Positions 35,736 through 44,109 of a stretch of 44,172 bases of DNA are shown here, piece by piece. The translations under genes and the position numbers were made by a program. The stretch's first letter is position 1. Each line of letters begins with the position of its first letter. Under the pieces are notes generated by a model that worked only from the letters and a program-made list of their open reading frames with translations, was not told where the DNA came from and searched no databases. The stretch lies in assembly GCA_947495425.1 (NCBI GenBank), contig CANLYR010000039.1, forward strand, positions 1 through 44,172, read 5' to 3'. The DNA comes from an uncultured Aquimarina sp. Lineage in GTDB: Bacteria; Bacteroidota; Bacteroidia; Flavobacteriales; Flavobacteriaceae.

Positions 35736-38267
35736 ATGAAATCATATTTAATGCAATTTAGAACACACATTTTATTCTCTCTATTGATGGGACTAAGTGG
35801 AATGATAATTGGGCAAACTCCTGTCCCCTCCTCTGTAATAGCCAAAACATATAATGAAACAAATATCAAAATTACTTGGCGAGACAATGCAAACAATGAA
35901 ACAGGATATATTTTAGAACGACAGAGCTCTCAAGAGCCATGGCAAGAAATAGCCACTTTACCTCCTAATACTACAAGTTATCGTGATAAAAGACTACCAA
36001 AGGCAAGTGTATTCTGCTATAGAGTACGTCCCAAAAATACGGAACAATACTCCTCGTTTAATTTTGCATTCACCGCGGGAAATCATGACATGTATTCTGG
36101 AGATGACTACCCTGAAGATGATTTTATTCCTTTTAAAGTACTCAAAATCTCGGGTACATCTCGAAACGATAACATTACAGTAAGTCTTAAAGGCACAAAA
36201 ATTGATGTAGTAATCAACGGTAGCACTATTAGTTATGCTAAAGACAAATACGATGAAATAAGCATTAAAGGTAAAGAAGGTAATGATAAAATTAAAATCA
36301 ATGAAGGAGTAAACTGGCAAGCACGTATTTATGGAGGTGCTGGAAACGATGAGCTTACATATTTGGGAAGTGGCAAAGCTTGGTTAGTAGGCCTTGGTGG
36401 CGGTAGTGATATTCTTACTGGAAATGGTGAAGATACAAGTTATTGGGCTGATCAATCCGAAATCGATGTGGTCAATGCTACTACAAAAGAAAAGCATAAA
36501 TATAGGGTTCACCGGGTCACAGAATTTTATCAGCCCTATTCTAATAACCCCAATAATAATGAGTATGTAAGTAAAGAATTGAAAGGTCAACGGTGGCCAG
36601 ATGACTTAACAACAACACTTCGTGTTCTTTATGGGGGTAATTCAAGAGATAAAGCGTCTAAGTATTCTTTATGGGGAAGAGGTCCTTTAAATTTTGATGT
36701 ACAACAACGAATAGAAGTTTGTCCTCAGGCAAGTCGGGTACAGGCAATGGCTGAATCTCACCCTAGTTTGTTTCAAGAATGGGCTGTGGATTTGGGAGAT
36801 GGTACTTACGCGGTACAATACGGTTCTCTTAACGATCAAACATATGCCCGTATAGATGATGATGTGAAGTTTATAGCATTAACACCCTTACCTATCAGTA
36901 AAAATGTGTGGTGGGCAGTCCTATGTAAGGCTTATTACGGGTACAGGTTAAGAATGCCAATAGAGGAAGATCCTACAACTAATGTGCATAAAAAAGTAGA
37001 ATTTGCCGATCGTGGCGATGTGGTAACCTATGCAGGGCATAATGGACGAACAAGGTGGCATTACATTCATACTCCAATAGCGGGTATGGATAAAGAAAAA
37101 CTTTTTCGAACATGTAGAGATTTGTTTGCTCAGGGCTATGGCGCTACATCAGGAAAAAGCAATGGAAATTTCTTTTTGGGAGCCCCAGTGGTTGAGGGAG
37201 GTCATGTTTATTCATTCTCAGGAGTATACAAAAAACCCAACGGCGAGCCTAGATTTATTGTCCGCAACCCTTACGGGCTTTTATTTTCGATATTCGATCC
37301 ATCATTAGAACAAATTGATGCTGGATTTTATGAGTTGGGACTTGATCAACTTGTCGTAGGAGATGGATTATACGATTTATCATATGAGCAATTTGTGGCT
37401 AATTATACCAATGCCCATTTCTTTAAATTTAAAGATAAAGAGGTCATTGAATCTAGGAATACAGAACCAATCAATACCGATACCTGGTATCATGTTGAAA
37501 ATGTCGAATTCTCTAAGTACCTAGAGAGTACTACTTCAGATGATGGTACTGGCGATACTTGCGGGGGAGCTGCAAAAAATGTTCGCGGGATCGATAGTCA
37601 ATATGCCGATGATAAAGCACAATGGAAACTCATCGATGCTGGCAATAATCAATATTATATTTATAATAAAGCCCAAAAAGGTCATATACAAGTTGCAGGT
37701 GAACCAGATGCTACTGCCTATGATGGTAATTGCGGGGATGATAAAACTAAAATCACCAGATTAGCTGGAAAAAATTGCAAAGGAGATTGGGTAAAATGGG
37801 AGTTAAAAGAATCTGAGGTGGATAATGAATACCATCTTTACAACAAGATAAGTAATACCTACATGCAATGCTTGCCATCAGATGATTTGGTTGATGGATC
37901 TGCTCAAAAAGGTGCTCAAGTAAGACAAGTGCCTACATCCTGCTCGGGCAACCTAACACGATGGAGATTTATTACTGCTGCAGAATATGTAGACAATAAT
38001 AGATTTTCTGACAGCAACATAACCAGCAATCAAAAGAATATTAAACATTTTACAATCAATAATCCAGTAAGAGATAGATTACAAATTTATAGTAACGAAC
38101 CCTATACGATACGTTTATTTGATACCAATGGTCGGCAGGTGATGGATGATAAAACATTATCAGGTAATCAATCTATAGATGTGCAACTTTTTCCCGAAGG
38201 ATTATACTTTATGCAGTATGAAGGTCAGAATAAAACGCAAACTAAAAAAATAATTATAAAAAAGTAG
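35736..38267 (+). CDS. Secreted Fn3 / RTX-like / calpain-like / lectin-like protease with type A T9SS signal
   Basis: 843 aa. Signal peptide ILFSLLMGLSGMIIGQ; fibronectin type III-like domain (about 28-115: NNETGYILERQSSQEPWQEI); RTX-like segment (about 130-225: YGGAGNDELTYLG, GGGSDILTG); calpain-like domain (about 290-560) with Cys329 in DVQQRIEVC, His490 in GGHVYSFSGV and Asn511 in VRNPYGL; a ricin-like beta-trefoil (about 575-755: AQWKLIDAGNNQYYIYNKA, KWELKESEVDNEYHLYNK); and a type A sorting domain (about 768-843: VRDRLQIYSNEPYTIRLFD, EGLYFMQYEGQ, KKIIIKK). Unlike the two lipoprotein paralogues it should be secreted by T9SS, and the lectin-like domain may target glycans. It follows porP copy 2 by 272 bases. 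Confidence 0.78.
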   Translation: MKSYLMQFRTHILFSLLMGLSGMIIGQTPVPSSVIAKTYNETNIKITWRDNANNETGYILERQSSQEPWQEIATLPPNTTSYRDKRLPKASVFCYRVRPKNTEQYSSFNFAFTAGNHDMYSGDDYPEDDFIPFKVLKISGTSRNDNITVSLKGTKIDVVINGSTISYAKDKYDEISIKGKEGNDKIKINEGVNWQARIYGGAGNDELTYLGSGKAWLVGLGGGSDILTGNGEDTSYWADQSEIDVVNATTKEKHKYRVHRVTEFYQPYSNNPNNNEYVSKELKGQRWPDDLTTTLRVLYGGNSRDKASKYSLWGRGPLNFDVQQRIEVCPQASRVQAMAESHPSLFQEWAVDLGDGTYAVQYGSLNDQTYARIDDDVKFIALTPLPISKNVWWAVLCKAYYGYRLRMPIEEDPTTNVHKKVEFADRGDVVTYAGHNGRTRWHYIHTPIAGMDKEKLFRTCRDLFAQGYGATSGKSNGNFFLGAPVVEGGHVYSFSGVYKKPNGEPRFIVRNPYGLLFSIFDPSLEQIDAGFYELGLDQLVVGDGLYDLSYEQFVANYTNAHFFKFKDKEVIESRNTEPINTDTWYHVENVEFSKYLESTTSDDGTGDTCGGAAKNVRGIDSQYADDKAQWKLIDAGNNQYYIYNKAQKGHIQVAGEPDATAYDGNCGDDKTKITRLAGKNCKGDWVKWELKESEVDNEYHLYNKISNTYMQCLPSDDLVDGSAQKGAQVRQVPTSCSGNLTRWRFITAAEYVDNNRFSDSNITSNQKNIKHFTINNPVRDRLQIYSNEPYTIRLFDTNGRQVMDDKTLSGNQSIDVQLFPEGLYFMQYEGQNKTQTKKIIIKK

Positions 38268-38321
38268 ACGCTATTTTGGGGCGTTAACCTTTTTGTATTG
38301 TTTACATAAGGTTAGCCAGTT

Positions 38322-38358
38322 AATACCCACCTGCTTTTTTAGTGGAGTGGGTATTTTT
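38322..38358 (+). terminator. Intrinsic terminator after the large calpain-like gene
   Basis: AATACCCAC (38322-38330) pairs perfectly with GTGGGTATT (38347-38355), followed by further Ts. It lies 55 bases after the stop of the 843-aa gene. Confidence 0.85.
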
Positions 38359-38645
38359 CTTTTATAAGGATAATCCTAACAAGTATCAGTCGTGATATTA
38401 ATAAATTCAGCTAAAACCTTTTCAGTTATTGAGTTCAGGTACTAGCAGAAAAATCATGGTTTTTATGTGCCGAAAGTATAAAGCTTTATGTTAGTTAGAG
38501 CCTCTATCAGTATGAGAACATCTAATACTTATGCTGAAGCTAACTATTTTACGAAGCGAACCGGGTACGTCTTCAATATGAGTACTTGTACTCATGTTTT
38601 TCAGCAACGTAATGATGAAATTCGTAAAACTTAAAACTCACAATT
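38359..38645. other. Gene-free stretch with one palindrome
   Basis: No coding frame is convincing here. The palindrome ATGAGTAC-TT-GTACTCAT at 38578-38595 is followed by GTTTTT and could be a terminator-like hairpin or an operator shortly ahead of the tectonin-like gene at 38646. Nothing else was recognised. Confidence 0.5.
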
Positions 38646-39512
38646 ATGAAAACTGTTAAAAAATTAATGCAAGCCACTTATATGATTGTAGTGATGTTGT
38701 CCTTTATTTCTTGCGAAAAAGAAACCCTAGTGGACCTAGAAGAATTTAATCAGGAAGATTTCGATGCAGTAGATGTAGATACATTAAGTTCTAAAAATCT
38801 TATATCTGGATATTGGCAGCGAGTAGATGCACCTGCTTTTGGAGATGCTAACCGTATTACGGTAGATGGAAATGGTAATCCATGGATTGTTACATCATTC
38901 CTTTGGAATATTGCTGTTTACGATATTGAATTAAATAGAGTGTTTTTTCTAAGTACAGATGTAGTAGGTGGAGGTTTTATTAACAGAGCTGCCGATATCG
39001 GAGCGGGTAGACTAGGTTCTCTATGGATTACCAATTCAAGAAATAATATTTTCTATAGCAATGTATCACCAGATGGTCCTAATTTCACAAGAGCTGATGG
39101 AAGTGCTCGGATTGTCGATGTTGATGATCAAGGTGCTGCTTGGGTTATTAATAATAATCTAATTTATAAAAGAATTAATGGAAATAATGGTTCTTGGACT
39201 CAGGAAACCGGGGCTGGAGTTGATATTGGTATTGGAGGTAATCGAGTGTATGTAATTGGAACTAATAAAAATTTATATTTAAGAAGATCTAATGGCGGAT
39301 ATGATAATTTAGGCGGGATAGTAGAACGTGTAGATGTAGATAGTCAAGGGAGGGCATGGGTAATTAATAGTGCAGGAGACATTTTTATAAACGATGGTAG
39401 TGGATTTCAAAAACTACCTGGTTCAGCTATTGATGTAGGGTGTAGCAGCAGGGGAGATGTTTATGTAATAGGTAGTACCGATAGAAAAATCTATAGGTGG
39501 ATTAATCAATAA
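38646..39512 (+). CDS. Tectonin-like beta-propeller lipoprotein
   Basis: 288 aa. Lipoprotein signal MKTVKKLMQATYMIVVMLSFISC with Cys23, then EKETLVDLEE. The rest is built from tectonin/TECPR-type repeats: each blade has a Trp strand and an IDVG-like start (YWQRVDAPAFGDANRITVDG, ADIGAGRLGSLWITN, RIVDVDDQGAAWVINN, VDIGIGGNRVYVIGTN, RVDVDSQGRAWVINSAG, IDVGCSSRGDVYVIG, DRKIYRWINQ), giving about six blades. Tectonin propellers in other organisms bind sugars or lipopolysaccharide, so a surface lectin role is plausible but unproven. It is monocistronic, bounded by a terminator upstream and a palindromic repeat downstream. Confidence 0.75.
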   Translation: MKTVKKLMQATYMIVVMLSFISCEKETLVDLEEFNQEDFDAVDVDTLSSKNLISGYWQRVDAPAFGDANRITVDGNGNPWIVTSFLWNIAVYDIELNRVFFLSTDVVGGGFINRAADIGAGRLGSLWITNSRNNIFYSNVSPDGPNFTRADGSARIVDVDDQGAAWVINNNLIYKRINGNNGSWTQETGAGVDIGIGGNRVYVIGTNKNLYLRRSNGGYDNLGGIVERVDVDSQGRAWVINSAGDIFINDGSGFQKLPGSAIDVGCSSRGDVYVIGSTDRKIYRWINQ

Positions 39513-39528
39513 ACTAAAAATTATCATC

Positions 39529-39713
39529 ACCCGTTGGGCATTCAAATTTTTTAACCAAACACCGTTAATTCGAGTGCTTCGGCTTTGGGAGAAGTGCATA
39601 GAGAATAGGATTATTGCTTTGAAAAGCCATTCTCGATAGATTTTATTTTCATTTCATGATGACAAAACATTCCTTGATTTTTGCGCAGTGATTTTGCAAA
39701 ATACACAACGGAT
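39529..39713. repeat. MITE- or REP-like palindromic element, copy 2
   Basis: About 185 bp starting ACCCGTTGGGCATT and ending AATACACAACGGATT, which are inverted repeats of each other with few mismatches. The internal order (taattcgagtgcttcgg, agagaatagg, agccattctcgata) parallels the element at 21125-21315, so both belong to one family. It separates the tectonin-like and the unknown lipoprotein genes. Confidence 0.65.
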
Positions 39714-39755
39714 TAACGAGTATAACTAATTATAAATTAACTTAAAACATTACCT

Positions 39756-40874
39756 ATGAAACCAACAATTTTTACACTAGCGATGCTAGTAAGCGTATTA
39801 TTTATTTCTTGCCAGCAAGAAGAAACCTCAGATAGTATCCCTGTAGATCAGCAGGAGCTATCTTTTGATGATGTCCAAACGATAGTAGAAAACTCAGTAT
39901 TTGACATCGAAGACAAATCGGCTAATAATCCAAAGTTGTTTTATAGAGCGGTTATACAAAACAACACCATGTTGGGAGATCTTACATTAAGGCGTGCACA
40001 ACCCCAAAATGGCAATGTAGCTTTAACAGGTTCTCTAAAACTTTTAAACGGTAAACAGTCATCTTCCGTAAAAGGGGTTATTAGGTCTAATGGTAGATTA
40101 GTATTGTTTATTACCCTTAAAAACGGTGCTCGTTTTAAGATAAATAGTAACAAAATTCAGACTAATAATAAGTTCTCGGGGACTACTGTTAATACCAACA
40201 ATGGCACAAGAGGTAGGGTAAGTGCTGCACCACAAAAAATTACCGTAAAAAATGATCCGGTTAATGATACGTTTAACGTGACTGGATTACGATATGATGT
40301 AAAACGTGTAATTGCCAGAAAAACAAGCGATTTTTATACCCTTACTTTTGATTTTACCAAAAAAGTAACCTTAGCAGATCCCGGTGATGTTTTTATATTT
40401 CCATCCACAAATGAAGCTAAGAAACTTTTTGGTGTGATCAATATCTCTACAGGAAGAAAAACAGGAGTTTTTCAGTTACCCTACTGCGCAATCAACAGAG
40501 CCCCTGTAGGATCCCCTTTTGAAGAGCTGCCCAGCAATGATTTTGAGTATGACCTGTTTGTTGATTTATTCGATTTAGACAAAAATCAATTTGGTCGTTT
40601 AAAATCATATGATGAGACCTTTACTTCTCCTATTGACGAAAATCAGGTGTTTACGCCATTTTTCAGACCTATTGATAAAATTAAGTTTTTGGTGTATGGT
40701 AAGCGATTAGTGTTGGTTATTCCCACCAAGAATATACCAAGAAGAAGAGCAGGCTTTAAGTTTGGATATGGTGTGGGAAACCGAACAGGAAATAATTTTA
40801 AAGAATTACAACTAAACGGAGCCCCTAATTTTTATTTTTTAGGTTCTGATAACAACCTTAATTGTAGAAGATAA
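39756..40874 (+). CDS. Lipoprotein of unknown function
   Basis: 372 aa, not recognised. Lipoprotein signal MKPTIFTLAMLVSVLFISC with Cys19, then QQEETSDS, acidic and polar as in surface-exported lipoproteins. After a linker (SIPVDQQELSFDDVQTIVEN) residues 65-145 form short beta-strands (MLGDLTLRRAQPQNGNVALT, GVIRSNGRLVLFITLKNG), and the second half is a larger beta-rich domain (DFYTLTFDFTKKVTLADPGD, FRPIDKIKFLVYGKRLVLVI). The protein is basic overall (many Lys/Arg) and ends in DNNLNCRR. No catalytic motif is visible. It is followed by a nested-hairpin terminator, so it is probably its own transcription unit. Confidence 0.7.
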   Translation: MKPTIFTLAMLVSVLFISCQQEETSDSIPVDQQELSFDDVQTIVENSVFDIEDKSANNPKLFYRAVIQNNTMLGDLTLRRAQPQNGNVALTGSLKLLNGKQSSSVKGVIRSNGRLVLFITLKNGARFKINSNKIQTNNKFSGTTVNTNNGTRGRVSAAPQKITVKNDPVNDTFNVTGLRYDVKRVIARKTSDFYTLTFDFTKKVTLADPGDVFIFPSTNEAKKLFGVINISTGRKTGVFQLPYCAINRAPVGSPFEELPSNDFEYDLFVDLFDLDKNQFGRLKSYDETFTSPIDENQVFTPFFRPIDKIKFLVYGKRLVLVIPTKNIPRRRAGFKFGYGVGNRTGNNFKELQLNGAPNFYFLGSDNNLNCRR

Positions 40875-40909
40875 AGAATTTTTGTCGTAGAAGTCCCTCA
40901 ATAACTAAG

Positions 40910-40970
40910 AACACAGGTTAGCGATTATATTTAGGATCCCCTAAATAATAGCAGGCTAGCTTGTGTTTTT
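40910..40970 (+). terminator. Nested-hairpin terminator after the unknown lipoprotein
   Basis: An outer 13-bp stem, AACACAGGTTAGC (40910-40922) with GCTAGCTTGTGTT (40955-40967), has only two G-U wobbles, and an inner perfect 8-bp stem, TATTTAGG-ATCC-CCTAAATA (40928-40947), sits in its loop. A T-run follows. It starts 36 bases after the stop codon. Confidence 0.8.
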
Positions 40971-41403
40971 AAAAAGTGGTTAACTAACAATAATTTAAAA
41001 TTTCTCAAAAGTAGTATAGAATTTTTCTGTAAAAAAGACAAAGTGCAAAAAGGGAATTTTTTATAAGATAGAATGACATTTATGTTAGTTTAAAAGTAAA
41101 AACTACCAGCTATCTCGACATTAAAGCTAGACCTTTTTTTGAATATAAGCCTCCTACCCTGTCATTAGAATGTATGCCTTTTTTTAACTGTTTTTAGGTA
41201 ATTTTTGAGATATAGTGTTATTCCTACATTTTTTAATAAAAATGTGGATCAACTGTATTTTGTCATATTGATACTTTATTTTATTTATTTTTTAAAATTA
41301 TCTGTGACATACTTAACGAATTCTAGATGGTCTTTAACGAATACTAAATTGGATGCTGCATTAATGTGAGTTTTTATGTCTTTAGCATTTTAACAAAAAT
41401 ATC
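40971..41403. other. AT-rich gene-free stretch upstream of the beta-helix gene
   Basis: No credible coding frame was found on either strand. A weak direct repeat, cttaacgaattctagat (about 41312) and tttaacgaatactaaat (about 41334), lies 70-90 bases before the ATG and might be regulatory. Otherwise nothing recognised. Confidence 0.45.
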
Positions 41404-43848
41404 ATGAAAATAAACAAAAAACTAAATCAAAGCCTTTTGATTGTTTTGATTTTTTTATCTACAATTACTCTTCAAGCACAAAGAATAATAATAGTGAAAC
41501 CATCAGATACTAATATTAATACTAGAATAAACAATGCAAAGCCGGGAGATGAATTTAGATTTGAACCCGGTACTTATCCTGCATTGGATATTCGAAATGT
41601 TAATGGTACCCAAAACAAACCCATTGTTCTAAAGCGAAACAAACCTAACGGAATTGTTAATTTTAAGGGGAGTTATAATGTCAATAGTTTTTGGAGTGGT
41701 AAAGTAGCCGGAAAAATGTTCAATTGTAAATATGTAGCTTTTGATGGACTCACCTTTAGTAGAGGAAGTACTGGGGTACATGTGCTCGAAAGTGACCATA
41801 TTATTTTTAAAGATTGCGAAATTTTTGATATTGGTTCTACAGGGATAAAATTTTCTAAACGAACTCAAAATAATAATAGCAGCACAGATTATACCCATCA
41901 TATAGATTGGATAGGTGGTAAAGTACATAATACAGGGAATTCTAGAAAAGGACAATACGGCGAAGCGTTCTATGTAGGTCAAGCCAGACAAAATTATGAT
42001 CTTACTCATGATATATGGATAGAGGGAGTAGAAATCTATGATATCACCGGTGCCGAAGCGGTCGATGTAAAAGCCGAAGTGTGGAACGTAACCATAAAAA
42101 ATTGTCATATTCATGATATTAAGAATGTATATGCAAGAAAAACAGGAGGGGGTGATGATCAGGTAAATAGTGGTGCTATACAAGTACTTACAGAACCAAG
42201 AGGTAATGATCGCACTACCCGCCACCACGAACTTTGGATTGAGGATAATTTAATAGAAAAGGTAACAGCGTACTCACAAAATAACGAAGGTCCAAGAGGG
42301 ACTGGTATTACTATTTTAGGTAGAGCAGGTGTTTATGTTAAGAATAATACCATCCGAAATGTGCAACACGATGCGATCTATGGTTTTCCAAACGGAGGTA
42401 TTCGACCGGGATATACATCACTTATTGATCAAAAAACGATAAATCAAATGTCAAATATTGGTCAGGGATATAAGAAAGTGAATATTAGAGACGGAAATTA
42501 TAAAATAGTAAATGGTATTAAAAAAAATCCAAATGCTGCACAAACCTGGTATAAACCCAATACATCAAATCCTGATCCAGATCCAAACCCTGGTACCGAT
42601 AAAATTGTTTCAGTTTCTGCTCCTAATTCAGTGGTATCTGGAAATACTGCTACTGTATCTGTTGAGTATACTGCAAGCAGGAATCGTGATATTATTGTTA
42701 GTTTTCAAAAAGACACTTCACCTTATACAACCTATGGTATTAAACGAGTAAGTATACCAGCTGGTAGCAGAACACTTACTATTGAAATCCCTATTGGTTC
42801 TAATACTCCAATAGCCCATAATGCGTATCAGTTTCAGACATATATCACAAAAACAGGTAAAGGATGGAATGATCGATTAGATAATCTTGTCAAGAGAGAT
42901 ATAGACTGTGTTTCTGATGATAATACCCCCAACTCCGATAAAATCATCGCTGTTTCGGTATCAACAATAGTATCAGCCGGAGGTAGTGCTACGGTTACTC
43001 TTGAGTATACTGCCACGGCTGATAGGGATATCATTGTACGTTTTCAATTAGACCAGTCGCCTTGGACCAATTATAAAGATGTAAAGTTGGATGTTGCAGC
43101 GGGTAGCGGAGATAGAGAGGTAATGATACCTATTCCGGATAACGTTCCAACGGCAAATGATGCCTATCAATTTCAAGTATTTATTACTAAAAATGGCAAA
43201 GGTTGGAATGACCGATTAGATAACCTTTCCAAAGGGGATATTGATTGTATATCCGATAGAGGTGCGATAACAATAAGAGCCAAAGGAACCTGTGGTAAAG
43301 AAACAATGAAGTTAAAGGTTAATGGCAATTTTGTAAAAACCTGGAATAATGTATCAACTTCCTATAGAAACTATACCTTTACTAATTATTCTGGAGGTAA
43401 AATAGAAGTACATTTTACAAACGATGGGTCGACTAATGGTTGTAATCGAAACTTAACCGTAGACCATGTCACAGTCTGTAATACCACCTATCAGACTGAG
43501 AATAAAGCTACCAGAACGGGCTGTGGGGATGCACAAACTCTATGGTGTAATGGTCGTTTTGATTTTGGAAATGTGGGATGTAGTAATCGTTCTGTAAATG
43601 GCTTTAAAACAAAAGAAATTATACCTGCTTTTACTTTTAGCAACCCGATTTCAAACCGTTTAGAAATACAAAGTCAGGGGGTATATAATATTTCAGTATA
43701 CAATACCAGCGGGCGACCTGTTTTAGACCAACAAAATCTAATCGATAATCAAGTAATCGAGTTGAACAAATTACCCGAAGGAATGTATTTTGTGACCTAT
43801 AAGAATAAGAATTATAAACAAACCAAGAAGCTTATTATCAAAAGATAA
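41404..43848 (+). CDS. Secreted parallel beta-helix protein with duplicated beta domains, CBM and type A T9SS signal
   Basis: 814 aa. Signal peptide LLIVLIFLSTITLQAQ. Residues 26-370 or so are a right-handed beta-helix (INNAKPGDEFRFEPGTYPAL, VAFDGLTFSRGSTGVHVLES, HIIFKDCEIFDIGSTGIKFS, TGITILGRAGVYVKNNTIRN), as in pectate-lyase-like polysaccharide lyases and epimerases; I do not assign a PL family. Two similar domains of about 110 aa follow (from 399 and 512: DKIVSVSAPNSVVSGNTATV, GKGWNDRLDNL in both), joined by a Pro/Asp linker. A Ca-dependent CBM36/60-like domain (about 617-725: AITIRAKGTCGKETMKLKVN, NLTVDHVTV) precedes a type A sorting domain (about 740-814). Probably an extracellular glycan-active or glycan-binding enzyme; lytic activity is inferred only from the fold. 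Confidence 0.8.
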   Translation: MKINKKLNQSLLIVLIFLSTITLQAQRIIIVKPSDTNINTRINNAKPGDEFRFEPGTYPALDIRNVNGTQNKPIVLKRNKPNGIVNFKGSYNVNSFWSGKVAGKMFNCKYVAFDGLTFSRGSTGVHVLESDHIIFKDCEIFDIGSTGIKFSKRTQNNNSSTDYTHHIDWIGGKVHNTGNSRKGQYGEAFYVGQARQNYDLTHDIWIEGVEIYDITGAEAVDVKAEVWNVTIKNCHIHDIKNVYARKTGGGDDQVNSGAIQVLTEPRGNDRTTRHHELWIEDNLIEKVTAYSQNNEGPRGTGITILGRAGVYVKNNTIRNVQHDAIYGFPNGGIRPGYTSLIDQKTINQMSNIGQGYKKVNIRDGNYKIVNGIKKNPNAAQTWYKPNTSNPDPDPNPGTDKIVSVSAPNSVVSGNTATVSVEYTASRNRDIIVSFQKDTSPYTTYGIKRVSIPAGSRTLTIEIPIGSNTPIAHNAYQFQTYITKTGKGWNDRLDNLVKRDIDCVSDDNTPNSDKIIAVSVSTIVSAGGSATVTLEYTATADRDIIVRFQLDQSPWTNYKDVKLDVAAGSGDREVMIPIPDNVPTANDAYQFQVFITKNGKGWNDRLDNLSKGDIDCISDRGAITIRAKGTCGKETMKLKVNGNFVKTWNNVSTSYRNYTFTNYSGGKIEVHFTNDGSTNGCNRNLTVDHVTVCNTTYQTENKATRTGCGDAQTLWCNGRFDFGNVGCSNRSVNGFKTKEIIPAFTFSNPISNRLEIQSQGVYNISVYNTSGRPVLDQQNLIDNQVIELNKLPEGMYFVTYKNKNYKQTKKLIIKR

Positions 43849-43874
43849 TAGTAAATACGTTAATATATTAATAG

Positions 43875-43924
43875 ACCCCAAGTAGTATACCATTGAAAAA
43901 TGTGTTATAGTACTTGGGGTTTTT
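43875..43924 (+). terminator. Intrinsic terminator after the beta-helix gene
   Basis: ACCCCAAGTA (43875-43884) pairs perfectly with TACTTGGGGT (43911-43920) and is followed by TTTT. The 26-base loop contains the palindrome gtatac. It lies 27 bases after the stop codon. Confidence 0.85.
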
Positions 43925-43936
43925 AGTGATATGGAG

Positions 43937-43975
43937 CAATGAGATTGTACAGTTATATAGAATCTTTAGGGGAGT
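43937..43975 (+). pseudogene. Short PorP/SprF-like relic
   Basis: The stretch from about 43937 (atgagattgta, agttat, agaatcttt, ggga) follows the porP 3' end (atgagattgtattgagttat, agaatctttggagg) closely, with a small indel that shifts the frame. Only about 40 bases are recognisable. It looks like the tail of a further decayed porP gene, though the short length leaves some chance of coincidence. Confidence 0.45.
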
Positions 43976-44109
43976 ATTACATATAAGTGCCCTGTTAATT
44001 TTTTATTGTATGTCCGTAAACAGTCTTAAGTTGAATTAATTTTCGTATATTCTATTTAATTTAAGATGGTTATTTATAAATATATTTTCTTTTGAAGTAC
44101 ATTTTATAG

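Noticed and set aside
38430..38470. Similarity of ctagcagaaaaatcat to the 3' end of the regulator gene (tagcagaaaaataat)
   Set aside because: Only about 12 bases match exactly in AT-rich DNA and no neighbouring HTH sequence is preserved; too weak to call a relic.
41629..42228. 199-aa minus-strand open frame
   Set aside because: It is a shadow of the beta-helix gene: the plus-strand frame has clear signal, repeats and sorting domain, while the minus frame is low-complexity Ile/Ser/Tyr-rich.
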